A DNA stretch of 64,000 nt, from positions 124,001-188,000 of the forward strand of contig NZ_JBHRZM010000004.1 of assembly GCF_042649585.1 (NCBI RefSeq), in the 5' to 3' direction. The translations under genes were made by a program, and so were the position numbers. Source of the stretch: Helicobacter_F equorum. Its GTDB lineage: Bacteria > Campylobacterota > Campylobacteria > Campylobacterales > Helicobacteraceae. Under the pieces are notes generated by a model. That model did not search any database and was not told where the DNA came from. It worked only from the letters and a program-made list of their open reading frames with translations. Positions 45,626 to 54,275 of the stretch are shown here, one piece after another (position 1 is the first letter of the stretch; each line of letters starts with the position of its first letter).

Positions 45626-47503
45626 TTACTCCACTTCTGCATCGATTACATCATCATCTTTGCCTTTTTTGGCGCTTTGTGTGTTGCTGGCGTTTTGCGC
45701 GTTTGCTTGCATTGCTTGGGCGAGTGCCTGGCTTTTTTCACCCAAGGTTTTCATTTTTGCTTCTAGCTCTTCTTTTGAAACATTTTCATTTTTTAGGCTG
45801 GATTCTAAGTCATTAAGCGCAGTTTCAATCTCACTCACAATATTAGAATCTAACTTGTCTTTATTCTCATCCAAAGTTTTTCTTGTCTGATATGCTAAGC
45901 TATCGGCTTGATTTCTAAGCTCAATAAGCTCTTTTTTCTTCGCATCTTCTTCTTTGTGAAGCTCTGCGTCTTTGACCATTTTTTCAATTTCAGAATCTGA
46001 AAGCCCACTTGAGCCACTGATTTGGATTTCTTGACTTTTGCCTGTGGTTTTGTCTTTGGCACTCACAGTTAAGATTCCATTTGCATCAATATCAAATGTT
46101 ACTTCAATTTGAGGCACACCGCGAGGGGCAGCCGGGATACCTGTAAGGTCAAATCGTCCAAGTGATTTATTATCGCGTGCTAGCTCTCTTTCGCCTTGTA
46201 ATACATTGATAGATACAGCGGGTTGATTATCCTCATAGGTAGAGAAAACCTGCGTTTTTTTGGTAGGGATCGTTACACCGCGCTCAACAATTTTTGTGCA
46301 AATCCCACCAGCAGTTTCAATACCTAGACTTAGAGGCGTTACATCAAGTAAAAGCACATCTTTGACATCACCTTTTAGCACACCCCCTTGTATCGCCGCA
46401 CCCACAGCCACGACTTCATCTGGATTTACAGATTTGTTGAGATCTTTGCCGATAAACTCTTTGACGCGTTCTTGCACTTTTGGGATTCTCGTGCTTCCAC
46501 CTACCATTACAACCTCGCTAATGTCACCTTTTCCAAGTCCAGCGTCTTTTATCACGAAATCTATTTTTTTGATAGTTTCTTCGATAAGGTCATCAATGAG
46601 ACTTTCAAACTTTGCACGAGTGAGTTTTTTTACCAAGTGTTTTGGACCACTTGCATCAGCAGTGATAAATGGTAAGTTGATTTCAGTCTCTTGTGCTGAT
46701 GAAAGTTCTTTTTTTGCAGTTTCTGCCGCATCTTTTAGGCGTTGTAACGCCATTACATCATTTTTTATGTCAATACCACTTTCGTCTTTAAACTCTTTTG
46801 CCGCCCAATCAATAATTCTATTATCAAAGTCGTCGCCCCCCAAGAATGCATCACCACCTGTAGCAAGGACTTCAACAACATTATCCCCTGTTTCTAGCAC
46901 GGTAACATCAAACGTCCCTCCGCCCAAGTCATATACCATAATTTTTTCAGATTCTTTTTTATCTAGCCCGTAAGCAAGTGCAGCAGAAGTTGGTTCATTG
47001 ATAATTCTAAGCACATTAAGCCCTGCAATTGTTCCTGCTTCTTTGGTAGCCTTGCGTTGGGAATCATTAAAGTATGCCGGCACGGTGATGACTGCTTCTG
47101 TAACGCTCTCGCCTAAATAGCTTTCTGCATCTTCTTTGATTTTCATCAAAATTTTTGCAGAAATTTCTTGTGGTGTATAGATTTTGTCAGCTATTTCCAC
47201 AGCACACGCACCATTTCTATCAATGATTTTGTATGGAAGGCGTTTTTCTGCCTCTTTGGCTTTGTCTTCATTAAACATAAGTCCCATAATTCTTTTAATA
47301 GAATAAATAGTTTTTTGTGGGTTAGTGACAGCTTGTCTTTTTGCGGGCTCACCCACTAGCACCTCACCTTTGTCGGTAAAAGCCACGATTGAAGGTGTTG
47401 TATTTTTGCCTTCTTTGTTTGCGATAACTTTTGCTTCATTGCCTTCATATACTGCCATCGCAGAGTTTGTAGTTCCTAAGTCAATACCTATTACTTTTGC
47501 CAT
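45626..47503 (-). CDS. dnaK: Chaperone DnaK (Hsp70)
   Basis: A 625-residue Hsp70. The ATPase domain shows KVIGIDLGTTNSAMAVYEGN, YDLGGGTFDVTVLETGD and VVMVGGSTRIPKVQ; the substrate domain has LLLDVTPLSLGIETAGG, and the C-terminus ends acidic in VIDAEVE. It folds and protects proteins with GrpE and DnaJ. It is the last gene of the hrcA-grpE-dnaK operon; dnaJ is not adjacent. Confidence 0.97.
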   Translation of the reverse strand: MAKVIGIDLGTTNSAMAVYEGNEAKVIANKEGKNTTPSIVAFTDKGEVLVGEPAKRQAVTNPQKTIYSIKRIMGLMFNEDKAKEAEKRLPYKIIDRNGACAVEIADKIYTPQEISAKILMKIKEDAESYLGESVTEAVITVPAYFNDSQRKATKEAGTIAGLNVLRIINEPTSAALAYGLDKKESEKIMVYDLGGGTFDVTVLETGDNVVEVLATGGDAFLGGDDFDNRIIDWAAKEFKDESGIDIKNDVMALQRLKDAAETAKKELSSAQETEINLPFITADASGPKHLVKKLTRAKFESLIDDLIEETIKKIDFVIKDAGLGKGDISEVVMVGGSTRIPKVQERVKEFIGKDLNKSVNPDEVVAVGAAIQGGVLKGDVKDVLLLDVTPLSLGIETAGGICTKIVERGVTIPTKKTQVFSTYEDNQPAVSINVLQGERELARDNKSLGRFDLTGIPAAPRGVPQIEVTFDIDANGILTVSAKDKTTGKSQEIQISGSSGLSDSEIEKMVKDAELHKEEDAKKKELIELRNQADSLAYQTRKTLDENKDKLDSNIVSEIETALNDLESSLKNENVSKEELEAKMKTLGEKSQALAQAMQANAQNASNTQSAKKGKDDDVIDAEVE

Positions 47504-47531
47504 GTTGTATCCTTTCGTTTTTAAGATGAAT

Positions 47532-48074
47532 TCAGTCGTTTTTTACAATGCTAACCATCGCAGGACGCAAAAGCCGCTGCTTGTAGGTGTAGCCATTTTG
47601 TAAAACCTGTGCGATTGTACCATTTTGTTTTGTCTCGTCTTTGACTTGCATAAGGCACTCGTGTAAATTCGGGTCGAATTCACCATCGGTTGCGATGGCC
47701 TCAACCCCATGCTTTGCCAAAGCCTTATAAAAAGTCTCAAGTGTGAGCTCTAAGCCCTCTGCGATTGCATTTTGTGTAGAATCTGCTTGTGCATTTTTGG
47801 CAGATTCTAAAGCTTTTTGTAAAGTATCAAGCACGGGAAGCAAATCTAGCCCAAAGCGCTCATTTGCATACTCTAAACTTTGGTATTTTTCACGCTCTAA
47901 GCGTTTTTTGGTATTTTCAAAATCCGCATAAGCACGTGCATATTGATCTTTAAGCTCATCATATTTGGCTTGCAGATCTTGAGATTGTTGTGTGTCTTCT
48001 TCTTGCACGAGATCTTGTTCTTGCGTTTGTTCAAGATCTTTTGGTATCTCATTTTCTGGTGTTTGTTCTTGCAT
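47532..48074 (-). CDS. grpE: Nucleotide exchange factor GrpE
   Basis: A 180-residue protein with an acidic, glutamine-rich head, a long coiled coil (AKYDELKDQYARAYADFENT) and the beta domain with VEAIATDGEFDPNLHECLMQ and YTYKQRLLRPAMVSI. It releases ADP from DnaK. It lies between hrcA and dnaK, 28 bases before the latter. Confidence 0.95.
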   Translation of the reverse strand: MQEQTPENEIPKDLEQTQEQDLVQEEDTQQSQDLQAKYDELKDQYARAYADFENTKKRLEREKYQSLEYANERFGLDLLPVLDTLQKALESAKNAQADSTQNAIAEGLELTLETFYKALAKHGVEAIATDGEFDPNLHECLMQVKDETKQNGTIAQVLQNGYTYKQRLLRPAMVSIVKND

Positions 48075-48093
48075 ACAACCTCCTTTGTTAGAT

Positions 48094-48885
48094 TTAACTT
48101 GCGAGTTGGTTATAAAAACTCACATAATCCCTATCGATCTTGCCACATACAAGGACTTGCCCACTTTGCCCTTGAGCTGTGTGAAATTCTTGCACAATGC
48201 CAAGATAATTTTTAGGTAAAAAGTCCTCAAAATAGATTCCATTTTGAAGCTTGTGAAAACAATATCCATTTATAATGTCTAAAAATACCTCCTCGTTTGA
48301 AGTTGAAGCTAACATTTCATATATAGCACTAACACAAAAGCGTTTTACTTCGCTTTCTTGTGCGTTATGTAGTGCATCTAGTAATTCTTTTGCACGCACT
48401 TGGTAGGCGATTTTTACAATATCTGCAACATCAAGATTTTTTAGCTCGTGCAAAAACCGCTCAAGTGAGGCATTGTATGAAAGGATTGCATACCCTCTTT
48501 CAAGTTTAAGTGCTAAAAAATCATTATGGATATTAATGATGTCTTGTAGCACATTTTTTGCATATATATGCACAATACAACAAATATTATGCGCATAACT
48601 ACTTTGCTTGATAATTTGGATATTTTCTACCATGCATGGGGTTTTTGGGTCAATGTATTTCACCCAATGGTTTTTAAGCGCAGCATATGTAGGAATACGC
48701 CCACTACTACTATGTGTTTGCGTAAGCCAACCCTCTTGCACAAGCGCTTTAAAATGATTGCGAATAGTTGCTGATGAAAACTTCACACTGCAAGAGGCTT
48801 TGAGAGATTCTGAACCGATAGGCTCTTTGGACTTGAGATATTGTGTGATGACTTGCTCAAGCAATATATCTTTTTTGGAACCCAT
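48094..48885 (-). CDS. hrcA: Heat-shock transcriptional repressor HrcA
   Basis: A 263-residue protein with an N-terminal winged helix (LEQVITQYLKSKEPIGSESL, SSATIRNHFKALVQEGWLTQ) and a C-terminal domain of the HrcA type. HrcA binds CIRCE operators and represses the chaperone operon. I chose ATG 48885, preceded by AAAGGAG, over an in-frame ATG at 48915. A CIRCE-like inverted repeat lies 90 bases upstream, so it most probably represses its own operon. Confidence 0.92.
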   Translation of the reverse strand: MGSKKDILLEQVITQYLKSKEPIGSESLKASCSVKFSSATIRNHFKALVQEGWLTQTHSSSGRIPTYAALKNHWVKYIDPKTPCMVENIQIIKQSSYAHNICCIVHIYAKNVLQDIINIHNDFLALKLERGYAILSYNASLERFLHELKNLDVADIVKIAYQVRAKELLDALHNAQESEVKRFCVSAIYEMLASTSNEEVFLDIINGYCFHKLQNGIYFEDFLPKNYLGIVQEFHTAQGQSGQVLVCGKIDRDYVSFYNQLAS

Positions 48886-48960
48886 CGCCTCTCCTTTCTG
48901 TAAGCCTAGTATCAAACTTGATTACTAAACTTTTTAAGTTTTGTGAAATTTTCTGGCGGT

Positions 48961-48966
48961 ATTATA
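48961..48966 (-). promoter_or_regulatory. Probable -10 box of hrcA-grpE-dnaK
   Basis: TATAAT on the minus strand, 75 bases before the hrcA ATG. The CIRCE-like repeat sits directly upstream, over the -35 region. Confidence 0.5.
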
Positions 48967-48974
48967 CTGAAATT

Positions 48975-49003
48975 TTTAGCAATTTAGTAAATGAATTGCT
49001 AAA
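48975..49003. promoter_or_regulatory. CIRCE-like HrcA operator
   Basis: Perfect inverted repeat TTAGCAATT-N9-AATTGCTAA, extended by one more pair to ten-base arms. The consensus CIRCE is TTAGCACTC-N9-GAGTGCTAA; arm length, spacing and outer six bases match, while the inner three differ. It lies in front of hrcA and overlaps its -35 region. Confidence 0.8.
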
Positions 49004-49150
49004 TTTTACTAAAGTTTAGCCTATTTATATAAAGATAATTAAATATATTTATTTATAAAATATGTGTCTTATTATATAAGATTATAGAATCTTAGCATTA
49101 TACAATGCCTAATATCCTAAAATGTAGCCATAAACACAAATATCTCGTGC

Positions 49151-49156
49151 TATAAT
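49151..49156 (+). promoter_or_regulatory. -10 box of the class II aldolase-family gene
   Basis: TGCTATAAT (extended -10) ends eight bases before the start codon at 49165, so transcription should begin at or within two bases of the ATG. No Shine-Dalgarno is present. Confidence 0.6.
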
Positions 49157-49164
49157 GCACACCT

Positions 49165-49794
49165 ATGAATATACACACAAGAGATATTAATCAAGAAGTT
49201 ACGCGCCAGATTCTAGGCGTATCCGCAACAATGTTTAGTAAGGGCTTTTTTGGGATTTTTTATGGATCGCTATCAGCGCGAATCTCCAAAGATCGCTTTC
49301 TTATCAATAAAAGCCAAGCAATTTTTGACAAACTTACGCCAGAAAATTTGATTTTGCTTGATAATACGCACGATTATCGTTGGAATGAAGCTAGTAAAGA
49401 CTCGCACATTCATGCAAATATTTATACAAATTTTAGTGAGGCAAAATTTGTCAGCTATACAATGCCTCCATACATCACAGCCTTTTCCCTCAAAAATGCC
49501 GCTTTCGCCCCAAAAGATTATTTTGGTTGTGTGTATCTTGGAGAAAGCATACCTATTGTTGATCCTAAGGATTTTGAGACTTGGTATGAGCGTGCAGATA
49601 CGGATATTGTGCGATATTTTAAACAAAGTCAGCAGGATTTTATTATTGTGCGTGGATATGGTGTATATGCGTATGGTAGGGATATAGAAGAGATTACTAA
49701 AAAAATTGATATTATAGAACAAAGTGCAAAGATTCTTGCACTAAGCCAAGGTCTTGCACTTAATCTCCAAGATCATACGTATTATGGGATTTAA
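49165..49794 (+). CDS. Class II aldolase/adducin family protein
   Basis: A 209-residue protein with the family fold: QILGVSATMFSKGFFGIFYG and SARISKDRFLINKSQAIFDK near the start, SHIHANIYTNF, a YTMPPYITAFSL segment and FIIVRGYGVYAYGRDIEE. True class II aldolases and RhaD/FucA enzymes bind zinc through three histidines; here only one or two candidate histidines (SHIHAN) are visible, so catalytic activity is uncertain. Related proteins occur in other Helicobacter genomes. The message seems leaderless. Confidence 0.72.
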   Translation: MNIHTRDINQEVTRQILGVSATMFSKGFFGIFYGSLSARISKDRFLINKSQAIFDKLTPENLILLDNTHDYRWNEASKDSHIHANIYTNFSEAKFVSYTMPPYITAFSLKNAAFAPKDYFGCVYLGESIPIVDPKDFETWYERADTDIVRYFKQSQQDFIIVRGYGVYAYGRDIEEITKKIDIIEQSAKILALSQGLALNLQDHTYYGI

Positions 49795-49878
49795 TGTTGA
49801 TAATCTAAAAGCGGTTGTGGTATAAGGTTTGCTTTTATCGTGTGTAAATGTAAAGTTTGGTAAAATAGAGGTTGTTAG

Positions 49879-50295
49879 GTGATTTGGAAATTTTTATGCG
49901 TTATGTTTTTGTGTGTGGTGTCTTTGGGAGCTTTGGAGAGCCAAAAGCCTGTGCTTAATGGATCGGTATGGGATTTGTATTTGTTAAATTATAATGGTGA
50001 GATTCTTAGTGCATCTCATTTAGCCCAAAAAGCGACATTACACTTTCAAGCCAAAAAGGATTTTGGCGGTAGTAGCGGATGTAATGCATTTTTTGGTAGC
50101 TATGAAGATTTTGAACAAACCCTGCAATTTTCCAATGTAGGCGCGACTAAAAAAATGTGTGATGAAAAAAGTATGAATATAGAATCTGCACTTCTTGTGC
50201 TTTTTGGAGATGGCAAAATATCCTATACACTACATAATGATGAGCTTGTGTTGGAGCGGAATTCTATCAAGGCAGTTTTTAAAAGAACACATTAA
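49879..50295 (+). CDS. META/HslJ-domain secreted protein
   Basis: A 138-residue protein with a signal peptide (WKFLCVMFLCVVSLGALE) and the META domain pattern: NGSVWDLYLLNYNGE, SGCNAFFGSYE, and an ATKKMCDEKSMNIESALL segment with the paired cysteines of HslJ-like proteins. HslJ relates to heat shock and novobiocin resistance; exact function unknown. The start is GTG 49879, preceded by a TAAAAT -10-like box. It converges on rplI, six bases away. Confidence 0.72.
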   Translation: MIWKFLCVMFLCVVSLGALESQKPVLNGSVWDLYLLNYNGEILSASHLAQKATLHFQAKKDFGGSSGCNAFFGSYEDFEQTLQFSNVGATKKMCDEKSMNIESALLVLFGDGKISYTLHNDELVLERNSIKAVFKRTH

Positions 50296-50301
50296 GAGCA
50301 A

Positions 50302-50748
50302 TTACTGCCCTATAATGTGAAGTGTGAGATTTGCACTTAACCCATTCCCTAGTTTTACTTCTATACTAAAATCTCCGGTGTGCTTTATAGATTCATGTAA
50401 GATAACCCATTTTTTATCGATAGGTGCTTTGATATGTTCATTAATCGCGTGCGCAATCTCATCTTTGGTAACTGCTCCAAAAAGTGCATTATTTGCACCC
50501 ACTTTTTTAGCAATCGTAATTTCTAAAGATTCTAAGCTTTGTGCGAGTTGTTTTTGTTCTGCTAACTCGAGGGCTTTGTTTTGTGCTATTTGTTTTTGTT
50601 GGGCTTTGTAGCGGTTAATGACTTCATTTGTAGCGAGTTTTGCTTTGCCTTTGGCGATGAGGAAATTTTGTCCATAGCCATCTTTGACTTCACAAATATC
50701 ACCAGCTTTACCTAGCCCTTGCACATTTTCTATGAGTAGGACTTTCAT
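50302..50748 (-). CDS. rplI: 50S ribosomal protein L9
   Basis: A 148-residue ribosomal protein with the family signature KVLLIENVQGLGKAGDICEV, KDGYGQNFLIAKGKA, a long central helix and the C-terminal domain. It binds 23S rRNA at the L1 stalk base. It has its own TATAAT upstream and is not in an operon with rpsF/rpsR here. Confidence 0.96.
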   Translation of the reverse strand: MKVLLIENVQGLGKAGDICEVKDGYGQNFLIAKGKAKLATNEVINRYKAQQKQIAQNKALELAEQKQLAQSLESLEITIAKKVGANNALFGAVTKDEIAHAINEHIKAPIDKKWVILHESIKHTGDFSIEVKLGNGLSANLTLHIIGQ

Positions 50749-50766
50749 ATTCTCTCCTTAGTTAGT

Positions 50767-50772
50767 TATAAT
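50767..50772 (+). promoter_or_regulatory. Probable -10 box of the YgjP-like gene
   Basis: TATAAT 26 bases before the start at 50799. It lies within the divergent rplI promoter region, so the two promoters face each other within 20 bases. Confidence 0.45.
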
Positions 50773-50779
50773 GTCAGGG

Positions 50780-50785
50780 ATTATA
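50780..50785 (-). promoter_or_regulatory. Probable -10 box of rplI
   Basis: TATAAT on the minus strand 31 bases upstream of the rplI ATG, followed by an AAGGAGAG Shine-Dalgarno. Confidence 0.5.
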
Positions 50786-50798
50786 CTACAAAGGCGAT

Positions 50799-51443
50799 AT
50801 GTTGCAAATAAAAATCACAAAAGGGACTAAAAGAGTGAATCTGCGTTTTATAGATTCACAGACTTTGCATGTGAGTGTCCCAAGCTATTATGGACAAAAA
50901 GATTGCGATATGTTGCTTAGGCGTTATCGTGAGTGGATAGATTCTAATAGTGAGTATTTACGCGCCAAAGAAGCTAAGGAAGCACAGGAATTACGCGATA
51001 GAGATGGAGAAATTTTGTATTTTGGCAAGTGGATATCTATGAGCAAACTTGCTAAAGAACATAATGTGCATAATATTAGTGAGATGTATGCAGAATTAGA
51101 GGCATTATTGCAGCATTTTTGTGCATTATGGGCAGAGCGAATGCAAGTCTCTTATGTAAGCATAAAACTTAGTAAGGCACAGAGCTTTTTTGGAATCTGC
51201 ACATTTGATAATCATCTGCGTTTTTCGCGTATGCTTGTTTTTGCACCAAAAGAATGCATTATGTATGTGGTGATTCATGAGCTTGCACACATTCGCTACA
51301 AAAACCACTCTAAGGCATTTTGGGTGTTTGTGAAGAGATTTTGTGCAGAATATAAACAATCGCGTGCGTTTTTGCGACGCAATGCGTGGTTATATAAAGC
51401 GCTTTTGCGACGACATACCACATGTCTTGATTTTGCAATCTAA
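50799..51443 (+). CDS. YgjP-like zinc metallopeptidase (M48-related, DUF45)
   Basis: A 214-residue protein with the zinc site VIHELAHIRYKNHSKAFW near residues 158-175 (H-E-L-A-H and a third histidine), as in the YgjP/DUF45 family. The N-terminal part has the family segment NLRFIDSQTLHVSVPSYY. A cytoplasmic peptidase of unknown substrate is expected. Start codon TTG/ATG choice: 50799 fits the spacing to the TATAAT. Confidence 0.8.
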   Translation: MLQIKITKGTKRVNLRFIDSQTLHVSVPSYYGQKDCDMLLRRYREWIDSNSEYLRAKEAKEAQELRDRDGEILYFGKWISMSKLAKEHNVHNISEMYAELEALLQHFCALWAERMQVSYVSIKLSKAQSFFGICTFDNHLRFSRMLVFAPKECIMYVVIHELAHIRYKNHSKAFWVFVKRFCAEYKQSRAFLRRNAWLYKALLRRHTTCLDFAI

Positions 51444-51473
51444 GCTTTTAGGTGCTTTTATAGCAAAGCACGA

Positions 51474-51479
51474 TATAAT
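51474..51479 (+). promoter_or_regulatory. Probable -10 box of hemL
   Basis: TATAAT 28 bases before the hemL ATG, with AAGGATAG as Shine-Dalgarno. Confidence 0.5.
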
Positions 51480-51506
51480 GCCAAAAATCCATATATAAGG
51501 ATAGAT

Positions 51507-52814
51507 ATGAATCTCCTGCATAGTATCAATGATTTTAATGAAGCAAAACAAGTGATTGTAGGCGGTGTGAATTCTCCTGTGCGTGCTTTTGGATCTGTGG
51601 GTGGTGTGCCGAGATTTATCCAAAACGCAAAAGGTGCATATATTTATGATGTAGATGGGAATGCGTATATTGATTATGTGCAGAGTTGGGGACCGCTGAT
51701 TTTTGGGCATTGTGATAGCGATATAGAATCTAGTGTATTGCGAAGTGTCAAAAATGGGTTGAGTTTTGGTGCGCCAACGGAATTAGAAACTACCTTGGCA
51801 AAAGAGATTATTGGCACTTATGATGGTATCCAAAAAATGCGATTAGTGAATTCTGGGACCGAGGCAACAATGAGTGCTATTAGGGTAGCGAGGGCATATA
51901 GTGGCAAAGATGATTTGATAAAGTTTGATGGTTGTTATCATGGACATAGCGATAGTTTGCTTGTGAGTGCGGGAAGTGGTTGCGCTACATTTGGTGCGCC
52001 AAGCTCACCGGGTGTGCCAAAAGACTTGAGCAAACACACGCTAGTGGCACGCTATAATGATATAGATTCTGTGTGTGCATGTTTTGAAGAGAGTAAGACT
52101 AAGGGAAGTGGTGTTGGTTGTGTGATTATAGAACCTATCGCAGGGAATATGGGGCTAGTTCCTGCGGATAAGGAATTTTTACACCAATTGCGTGAGCTTT
52201 GTGATACATATGGTGCTGTGCTCATTTTTGATGAGGTGATGAGTGGATTTAGAGCAAGTTTGCGTGGGAGTTTGGCATACTGCGATGTGTTGCCAGATAT
52301 GGCTACTTTTGGCAAGGTTATAGGCGGTGGTATGCCTTTGGCTGCGTTTGGGGGCAGAGATGAGATTATGGATTTGCTCTCTCCTGTAGGTAGCGTGTAT
52401 CAAGCAGGGACACTAAGTGGTAATCCTATAGCCGTGAGTGCGGGACTTACTTCATTGTTAAAGTTAAAAAGCAATCCAGATATTTTTGAGACACTCTCAC
52501 AAAAGGCAAAAACTCTTACACAAGGGCTTCAAGATGCTGCAAAAAGCGTGGGAATCCCATTGCAAATATGCCACAGAGGTTCGATGTTTGGCTTTTTCTT
52601 TAATGATACAGCTGTGCGAAATTTTGATGATGCAAGAGAGAGTGATACTACAATGTTTGCAAAATTTCATCAAAAAATGCTTGAAAAAGGTGTGTATTTT
52701 GCGTGTTCGCAGTTTGAAACTGGTTTTATCTGCACGAGTATGGGTGATAAGGAGATTACAGATACTCTAGATCGTGCAAAAGAGAGCTTTGAAGAGATTG
52801 CAAACGATCTTTAG
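51507..52814 (+). CDS. hemL: Glutamate-1-semialdehyde 2,1-aminomutase
   Basis: HemL makes 5-aminolevulinate for haem and related tetrapyrroles in the C5 pathway. The 435-residue PLP enzyme shows VIVGGVNSPVRAFGSVGGVP, SGTEATMSAIRVARA, FDGCYHGHSD, LIFDEVMSGFRA and the PLP lysine in FGKVIGGGMPLAAFGG. Length is normal. The two small membrane protein genes follow within ten bases. Confidence 0.96.
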   Translation: MNLLHSINDFNEAKQVIVGGVNSPVRAFGSVGGVPRFIQNAKGAYIYDVDGNAYIDYVQSWGPLIFGHCDSDIESSVLRSVKNGLSFGAPTELETTLAKEIIGTYDGIQKMRLVNSGTEATMSAIRVARAYSGKDDLIKFDGCYHGHSDSLLVSAGSGCATFGAPSSPGVPKDLSKHTLVARYNDIDSVCACFEESKTKGSGVGCVIIEPIAGNMGLVPADKEFLHQLRELCDTYGAVLIFDEVMSGFRASLRGSLAYCDVLPDMATFGKVIGGGMPLAAFGGRDEIMDLLSPVGSVYQAGTLSGNPIAVSAGLTSLLKLKSNPDIFETLSQKAKTLTQGLQDAAKSVGIPLQICHRGSMFGFFFNDTAVRNFDDARESDTTMFAKFHQKMLEKGVYFACSQFETGFICTSMGDKEITDTLDRAKESFEEIANDL

Positions 52815-52823
52815 GTTTGGATT

Positions 52824-53228
52824 ATGGCAAAAGATACTACCTCACAAGATACTTATACTACAGAATCTCCAAGCACTGCAGATAAAGTGCAATCTGTAGG
52901 ATCTCTAGATTCAGATAAAGCCAAAGCACCTAGATTCCAAAAGGTTGTAGAGGGTGTATATGACTTAAGTTTAGGAATTTCTATTATTGTAGCGGTAGTC
53001 ATAGGCTATGGTATAGGCTATGGATTACAAAAACTTACCGGTATTTCTTGGCTTTTGTGGCTTGGGATTGGTTGGGGTGTGGCTGCAGCTTTTTTAAATA
53101 TTTATAAGGCATATAAGCGACATAAAAAAGAGCTTGATGAACTTGCTAAAAATCCGCGCTATAACGCCCATAAGTATTTGCAAGATTCACAAGATGTAGA
53201 TGATGAGGATGATCCCTATGATCGTTAA
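52824..53228 (+). CDS. AtpZ/AtpI family membrane protein
   Basis: A 134-residue protein with a polar head, two membrane segments (LGISIIVAVVIGYGIGYGLQ and WLLWLGIGWGVAAAFLNIYK) and a basic then acidic tail ending DDEDDPYDR. This is the layout of the AtpZ/AtpI family, which assists ATP synthase assembly or Mg/Ca transport. It overlaps the next gene by eleven bases. Confidence 0.75.
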   Translation: MAKDTTSQDTYTTESPSTADKVQSVGSLDSDKAKAPRFQKVVEGVYDLSLGISIIVAVVIGYGIGYGLQKLTGISWLLWLGIGWGVAAAFLNIYKAYKRHKKELDELAKNPRYNAHKYLQDSQDVDDEDDPYDR

Positions 53229-53670
53229 GGGTGTGAGGATTATTGTTTGGTTTGTGTTGTTTGGAGTGTGTGGTATGGGCGTGTCGTTGATATTTGGCAT
53301 AGGATATGGCACAAGTTTTATCCTTGGATATATGGCATTTGGGGTGATTATGAGCGGATCATTTTTGCATATAAGGCGACAGCTTATTATGACACAAAAA
53401 GAGTGTGCAGAAGAGAATCTAGAGTCTAAAAATGATGAGGATGTGGGACAAGAGAAAAAAACTTCTTTCACTTCACGCTTTGTGGTTGGCACAAAACTTA
53501 GTTTTTCGTTAATGCGGATTGTGGGATATATGTTGTTTTTGGCAGGAATTGGTGGGCTTTTGTATTATGATATGTTAATGCCAACGACCCTATTTGCAGG
53601 GATTAGCCTTGCAGTAGTATATGTAGTGGGTATGGGTGTTTATACACTCCAAAGTGCTAAAGCCTCATAA
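53218..53670 (+). CDS. Small membrane protein downstream of the AtpZ-like gene
   Basis: A 150-residue protein with four membrane segments: two near the start (IIVWFVLFGVCGMGVSLIFG, FILGYMAFGVIMSGSFL), a charged loop (CAEENLESKNDEDVGQEKK), then IVGYMLFLAGIGGLLYY and a last helix. I do not recognise a named family; an AtpI-like partner of the preceding gene is likely from the overlap. ATG 53218 is chosen; an ATG at 53200 is also in frame. Confidence 0.65.
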   Translation: MIVKGVRIIVWFVLFGVCGMGVSLIFGIGYGTSFILGYMAFGVIMSGSFLHIRRQLIMTQKECAEENLESKNDEDVGQEKKTSFTSRFVVGTKLSFSLMRIVGYMLFLAGIGGLLYYDMLMPTTLFAGISLAVVYVVGMGVYTLQSAKAS

Positions 53671-53671
53671 A

Positions 53672-54211
53672 TTAAAAAGTTTTGCACTCTTGTCGCATAC
53701 GCGCAAAGTATTGCTGTGCTTTGTGTGTGTTGATTGGGTTTTGTGTGATAAGAAGTGTTTCATAATTATATGAAAATGCGTTTTTACTCCAGTTTGCAGA
53801 TCCTAAAATAAGGGTTTTATCATCAATAATCGCCATTTTTTGGTGCATGATTCCAGTATAATTTGTCGCCTTTTTGCCTTCAAGTGTGCAAACTTCGATA
53901 TTCTTGTATTTAGCAAGGTAACCAATGCTAGAGGTGTCATTTTTGGTATTTGCACTTTTGTCATAAATGATTGTGATCATAACGCCTTTTTGTGCCACAT
54001 CACGCAAGGCTTTGGCAATTTCTCTATTGGTGAAACTATAAATTGCGATATTGATATTTGTCGTCGCATTTTTGATGTGTGTTAGGAGATCATGAAGTGC
54101 TTGTGTGTTTTCATATGGCATAAAGTAGAGGCTTTCTGTAGCTACATTTGCTTGTCCATAGCCTAGCGCAAAACAACACACTATACATAAAAAATATTTT
54201 TTTCTCCACAT
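53672..54211 (-). CDS. nucT: Secreted PLD-family nuclease NucT
   Basis: A 179-residue protein with a signal peptide (KYFLCIVCCFALGYGQA) and one phospholipase D motif, MHQKMAIIDDKTLILGSANW (H-x-K-x4-D and N), near residues 120-140. H. pylori NucT is an envelope-attached single-strand-preferring nuclease involved in DNA uptake or purine salvage. The neighbourhood (poly-E-rich protein gene, gmk, tatA, argS) matches that of H. pylori nucT. It is divergent from chePep. Confidence 0.88.
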   Translation of the reverse strand: MWRKKYFLCIVCCFALGYGQANVATESLYFMPYENTQALHDLLTHIKNATTNINIAIYSFTNREIAKALRDVAQKGVMITIIYDKSANTKNDTSSIGYLAKYKNIEVCTLEGKKATNYTGIMHQKMAIIDDKTLILGSANWSKNAFSYNYETLLITQNPINTHKAQQYFARMRQECKTF

Positions 54212-54239
54212 TTTATGTCCTTTCTCATTATGGTTTGGC

Positions 54240-54245
54240 TATAAT
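54240..54245 (+). promoter_or_regulatory. Probable -10 box of chePep
   Basis: TATAAT 31 bases before the chePep ATG, with AAGGCGTGAG before the start. Confidence 0.45.
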
Positions 54246-54275
54246 ACTAAAACTATCCAAACTGCAAGGCGTGAG

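Noticed and set aside
46260..46973. Long plus-strand frame (237 codons) opposite dnaK
   Set aside because: Shadow of dnaK, caused by its codon bias; no start signal or homology.
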